Of a DNA stretch of 64,000 nt, positions 61,745-64,000 are shown piece after piece (the first letter of the stretch is position 1; each line of letters starts with the position of its first letter). The position numbers and the translations under genes are program-made. This DNA is from Methylophaga sp. GTDB lineage: Bacteria; Pseudomonadota; Gammaproteobacteria; Nitrosococcales; Methylophagaceae. The DNA is taken from positions 1 through 64,000 of the forward strand of contig NVWQ02000066.1 in the NCBI GenBank assembly GCA_002733715.2, given 5' to 3'. A model generated the notes under the pieces. The model was given only the letters and a program-made list of their open reading frames with translations. It was not told where the DNA came from and did no database searches.

Positions 61745-64000
61745 ATGAAAGTAATTAAATATGTAGGAATAGCTAGCTTATTGCTGAGCCTTTTAGTGGG
61801 TTGTGGCTCTTCGGCTGATAGTGCCGCTGGTTTTGTGGAAAGTGGTAAAGCCTTAGTGGAAGAAGGCAAGACTGCAAAGGCTAGGCTGGAGTTTAAAAAT
61901 GCAATTCAGATTGACCCTCGCATGGCTGAGCCTTTTTATCAGTTAGCTTTGCTTGATGAGAAAGAGCAGAAATGGAAAGGCATGTTTGCTAACCTGACAA
62001 CTGTTGAGCAATTAGATCCTACACACTACGATGCCATTGTTAAATTAGGCCAAATTCATTTATTAGCCGGCAATTTTGACATTGCTTTAGAAAAAGCCAA
62101 CAAAGTGTTGGATGCAGACAAAACTAAGGTGATGGCATGGGTTTTACGTGCAACAGTTGCGATGAAACAGCAAAATTTAGGATCGGCTATGGCAGATGCC
62201 GAGCAGGCGCTCAGCTTGGATTCGGAAAATATTGAGGCATTATCAGTTAAAGCATTGATTTTAAACCTTCAGGATAAACCAACAGAAGCGTTAGCTCTTC
62301 TAGATAAAGCATTAGCAATAGATTCTGAACAATTATCGCTAACAATGATTCAGCTATCAATTTTAGAAAAACAAAAAGATTATGCTGCGGTTGAAAAAAC
62401 CTATCGTAAATTATTAACACAACGTCCTGATGAGCGTTGGGTGGCAATGGCATTAGCGAAGTTGCTCAATATACAAGATCGTTATCCAGATGCTAAACAG
62501 GTGTTAGAGCAATATGTAGCGGATCATGAAGACGATAAAGAGGCTAAATTATTATTGGTGGCACTGGTAAAAACAAAAAGCCCAGAACAAGCCATTACTT
62601 TATTAGAGAGTTATATAGAAAAGGATAAGGAGAATTACGGGCTTTATTTTGCTAAAGCTAAACTACTTTTAGATTTAGGAAGAAGTGATGAAGTAATTGC
62701 TGGCTTAAAGGAGATTGCAAGTCTAGATGTTGATGGTAATGACGGACGTCGAGCAACAATGATGTTGGCAGGACATGACTTTAAACAAGGTGATGTTGAA
62801 TCTGCTCAACAGAAAGTAACTGAAGTTTTGGCGGTGGCGCCAGAAGATGAAGCCGCACTATTGTTAAAAGCTAGAATTGAACTCATTAACAAAAATGTGG
62901 ATACTGCGGTAACGGATTTACGACTTATTTTAAGAAATAACCCTGAATCAGATCAGGCGCTTGTTTTATTAGCCCAAGCTTATATCAATACCGGTTCAAC
63001 AGAATTAGCAGATGATAACTTTCGTCAAGCTTTGACTGTTAACCCAGGTAATACGGTAGCGGCTTTATTTGTTGCTAATAAGTTAATGAAAGAGAGGGAC
63101 TTGGAGCGTACAGAAGAAGTTTTGACAACAGCGTTGGCAACGGCGACAAATAAAGAACCGTTATTGCAAGCGTTAGCGCAAGTAAAGATCTTGAAAAAAG
63201 ATTGGGAAGGTACGCAATCTGTAGTAGATTCCCTTCGTGTTGATAAGGAAGATTCTGCATTAACCTTGTACCTTGACGGTCAAATAGCACAAGGTCGGGA
63301 ACGTTATGAGGATGCGATAGAAGCTTATAAAGCTGCATTGGTTAAAAATCCGGGTTTGATACGCGCATTGCAAGGTTTAGGGTTCAGTTATTTGAAGCTG
63401 GATCAGCGCTCTCAGTTATTAGATTACCTGAATACTTTTATTGAGAATAACCCAGAACAGATAGCAAGTTATGGTGTGTTAGCAAATATGTACTCTCAAG
63501 ATAAAGAGTGGGATAAAGCGATTGTAACGCTCAACAAAGGCTTAACTGCTGAACCTAAATGGCAAGGTGGTTATAGCGCTTTAGCCGCTGTTTATTTTTC
63601 TCAGGATGATTATGAAAATGCAATGGCAACGTATCAAAGAGGGATAGACAATACGACTAACAATGTATTATTTAGACTGCAAATGGCTTCAGCCAGTGAG
63701 CAGCATGGAGATTATGACAAGGCAAAATCAATATATGAAGACATTTTGGCTAAGGATGCCAATATTGAGCCGGCAATTAATAACTTAGCAAGCTTGTTAA
63801 CTGATCAATTCCAAAGTGAAGACAACTTGCAAAAAGCAAAAGAATTGTCTGAACAGTTTTCATCAGCAACACAACCTTTCTATTTAGATACATATGCGTG
63901 GACACGCGTATTGCTAGGGGAATTGGACAAGGCGCAGACGGTTTTGGAACGTGTGGTGTCATTATCACCTGATGTAGCTGTGTTTAACTACCATTTGGGT
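61745..64000 (+). CDS. PrsT-like TPR lipoprotein of the exosortase system (partial)
   Basis: An open frame of 752 codons running off the window with no stop. The lipoprotein signal is KVIKYVGIASLLLSLLVGCG, with the lipid cysteine near residue 20. The rest is a long array of tetratricopeptide repeats (ALVEEGKTAKARLEFKNAIQ, AEQALSLDSENIEALSVKAL, FRQALTVNPGNTVAALFVAN, YKAALVKNPGLIRALQGLGF). It resembles the PEP-CTERM-system TPR lipoprotein (PrsT), which is about 900 residues, so 100-200 are probably missing. It starts 20 bp after xrtD. It likely organises export or sorting at the inner face of the outer membrane. Confidence 0.93.
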   Translation, partial: MKVIKYVGIASLLLSLLVGCGSSADSAAGFVESGKALVEEGKTAKARLEFKNAIQIDPRMAEPFYQLALLDEKEQKWKGMFANLTTVEQLDPTHYDAIVKLGQIHLLAGNFDIALEKANKVLDADKTKVMAWVLRATVAMKQQNLGSAMADAEQALSLDSENIEALSVKALILNLQDKPTEALALLDKALAIDSEQLSLTMIQLSILEKQKDYAAVEKTYRKLLTQRPDERWVAMALAKLLNIQDRYPDAKQVLEQYVADHEDDKEAKLLLVALVKTKSPEQAITLLESYIEKDKENYGLYFAKAKLLLDLGRSDEVIAGLKEIASLDVDGNDGRRATMMLAGHDFKQGDVESAQQKVTEVLAVAPEDEAALLLKARIELINKNVDTAVTDLRLILRNNPESDQALVLLAQAYINTGSTELADDNFRQALTVNPGNTVAALFVANKLMKERDLERTEEVLTTALATATNKEPLLQALAQVKILKKDWEGTQSVVDSLRVDKEDSALTLYLDGQIAQGRERYEDAIEAYKAALVKNPGLIRALQGLGFSYLKLDQRSQLLDYLNTFIENNPEQIASYGVLANMYSQDKEWDKAIVTLNKGLTAEPKWQGGYSALAAVYFSQDDYENAMATYQRGIDNTTNNVLFRLQMASASEQHGDYDKAKSIYEDILAKDANIEPAINNLASLLTDQFQSEDNLQKAKELSEQFSSATQPFYLDTYAWTRVLLGELDKAQTVLERVVSLSPDVAVFNYHLG

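Overview
The window is an AT-rich, densely coding bacterial chromosome segment, most likely from a gammaproteobacterium. Support for this comes from the gene style (mfd, uvrC, pgsA, galU), a tRNA-Gly behind pgsA, many short palindromic intergenic repeats, and a VPLPA-CTERM/exosortase-D exopolysaccharide locus of the kind seen in methanotroph- or methylotroph-like lineages. I cannot fix the genus. No prophage, transposase, rRNA or CRISPR array was seen.

Region 1 (1-5.4 kb) is a TetR-regulated RND efflux pair (adaptor and HAE1-type pump) with no outer-membrane channel beside it.

Region 2 (5.4-17 kb) is a partial denitrification island. It holds a Dnr/Fnr-like regulator, norCB, a small membrane protein, norE- and norF-like genes, a hemerythrin, norQ, a membrane protein plus zinc-ribbon pair, norD, copper nitrite reductase nirK, a periplasmic protein of unknown function, two copper-delivery proteins (SCO1 and PCuAC types) and a convergent cytochrome c. 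Four Fnr-type boxes (TTGAT-N4-ATCAA or one mismatch) sit in front of norC, the norE group, nirK and the cytochrome c. Three of them stand about 41.5 bp from the predicted transcription start with a good -10 hexamer. The local regulator carries the matching E-x-x-S-R recognition helix, so this looks like one NO-responsive regulon. A palindromic repeat has entered the norE promoter/leader, and norE has no usable start codon at its expected N-terminus.

Region 3 (17-28.6 kb) is mostly housekeeping: a small membrane protein, a DUF7079-like pseudogene, a lipoprotein, mfd, uvrC, pgsA, tRNA-Gly(GCC), a voltage-gated-type cation channel with an acidic selectivity filter, an unknown membrane protein and a DUF2130 protein.

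Region 4 (28.6-64 kb) is a large exopolysaccharide/exosortase locus. Sugar-nucleotide supply comes from galU, galE, manC and ugd. A WcaJ-type enzyme starts the chain, and at least six other glycosyltransferases (including a WecG-STAS fusion), an acyltransferase, an acetyltransferase, a 2OG-Fe(II) oxygenase-like protein and an oxidoreductase/epimerase fusion build and decorate it. Wzx/Wzy-type membrane proteins, a Wzz-type chain-length protein, a tyrosine-kinase-like ATPase, an ExeA-like ATPase, a short export protein and a beta-barrel protein polymerise and export it. The locus ends with exosortase XrtD/EpsI and a PrsT-like TPR lipoprotein cut by the window edge. A VPLPA-CTERM protein in the same locus, the expected XrtD substrate, has a strong candidate cyclic-di-GMP-I (GEMM) riboswitch in its leader, which would link the second messenger to the sorted surface protein.

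MITE-like repeats with outer arms resembling TATACCCGTGATCATTCAAT and interchangeable inner hairpins are scattered through the intergenic gaps and crowd the polysaccharide locus.
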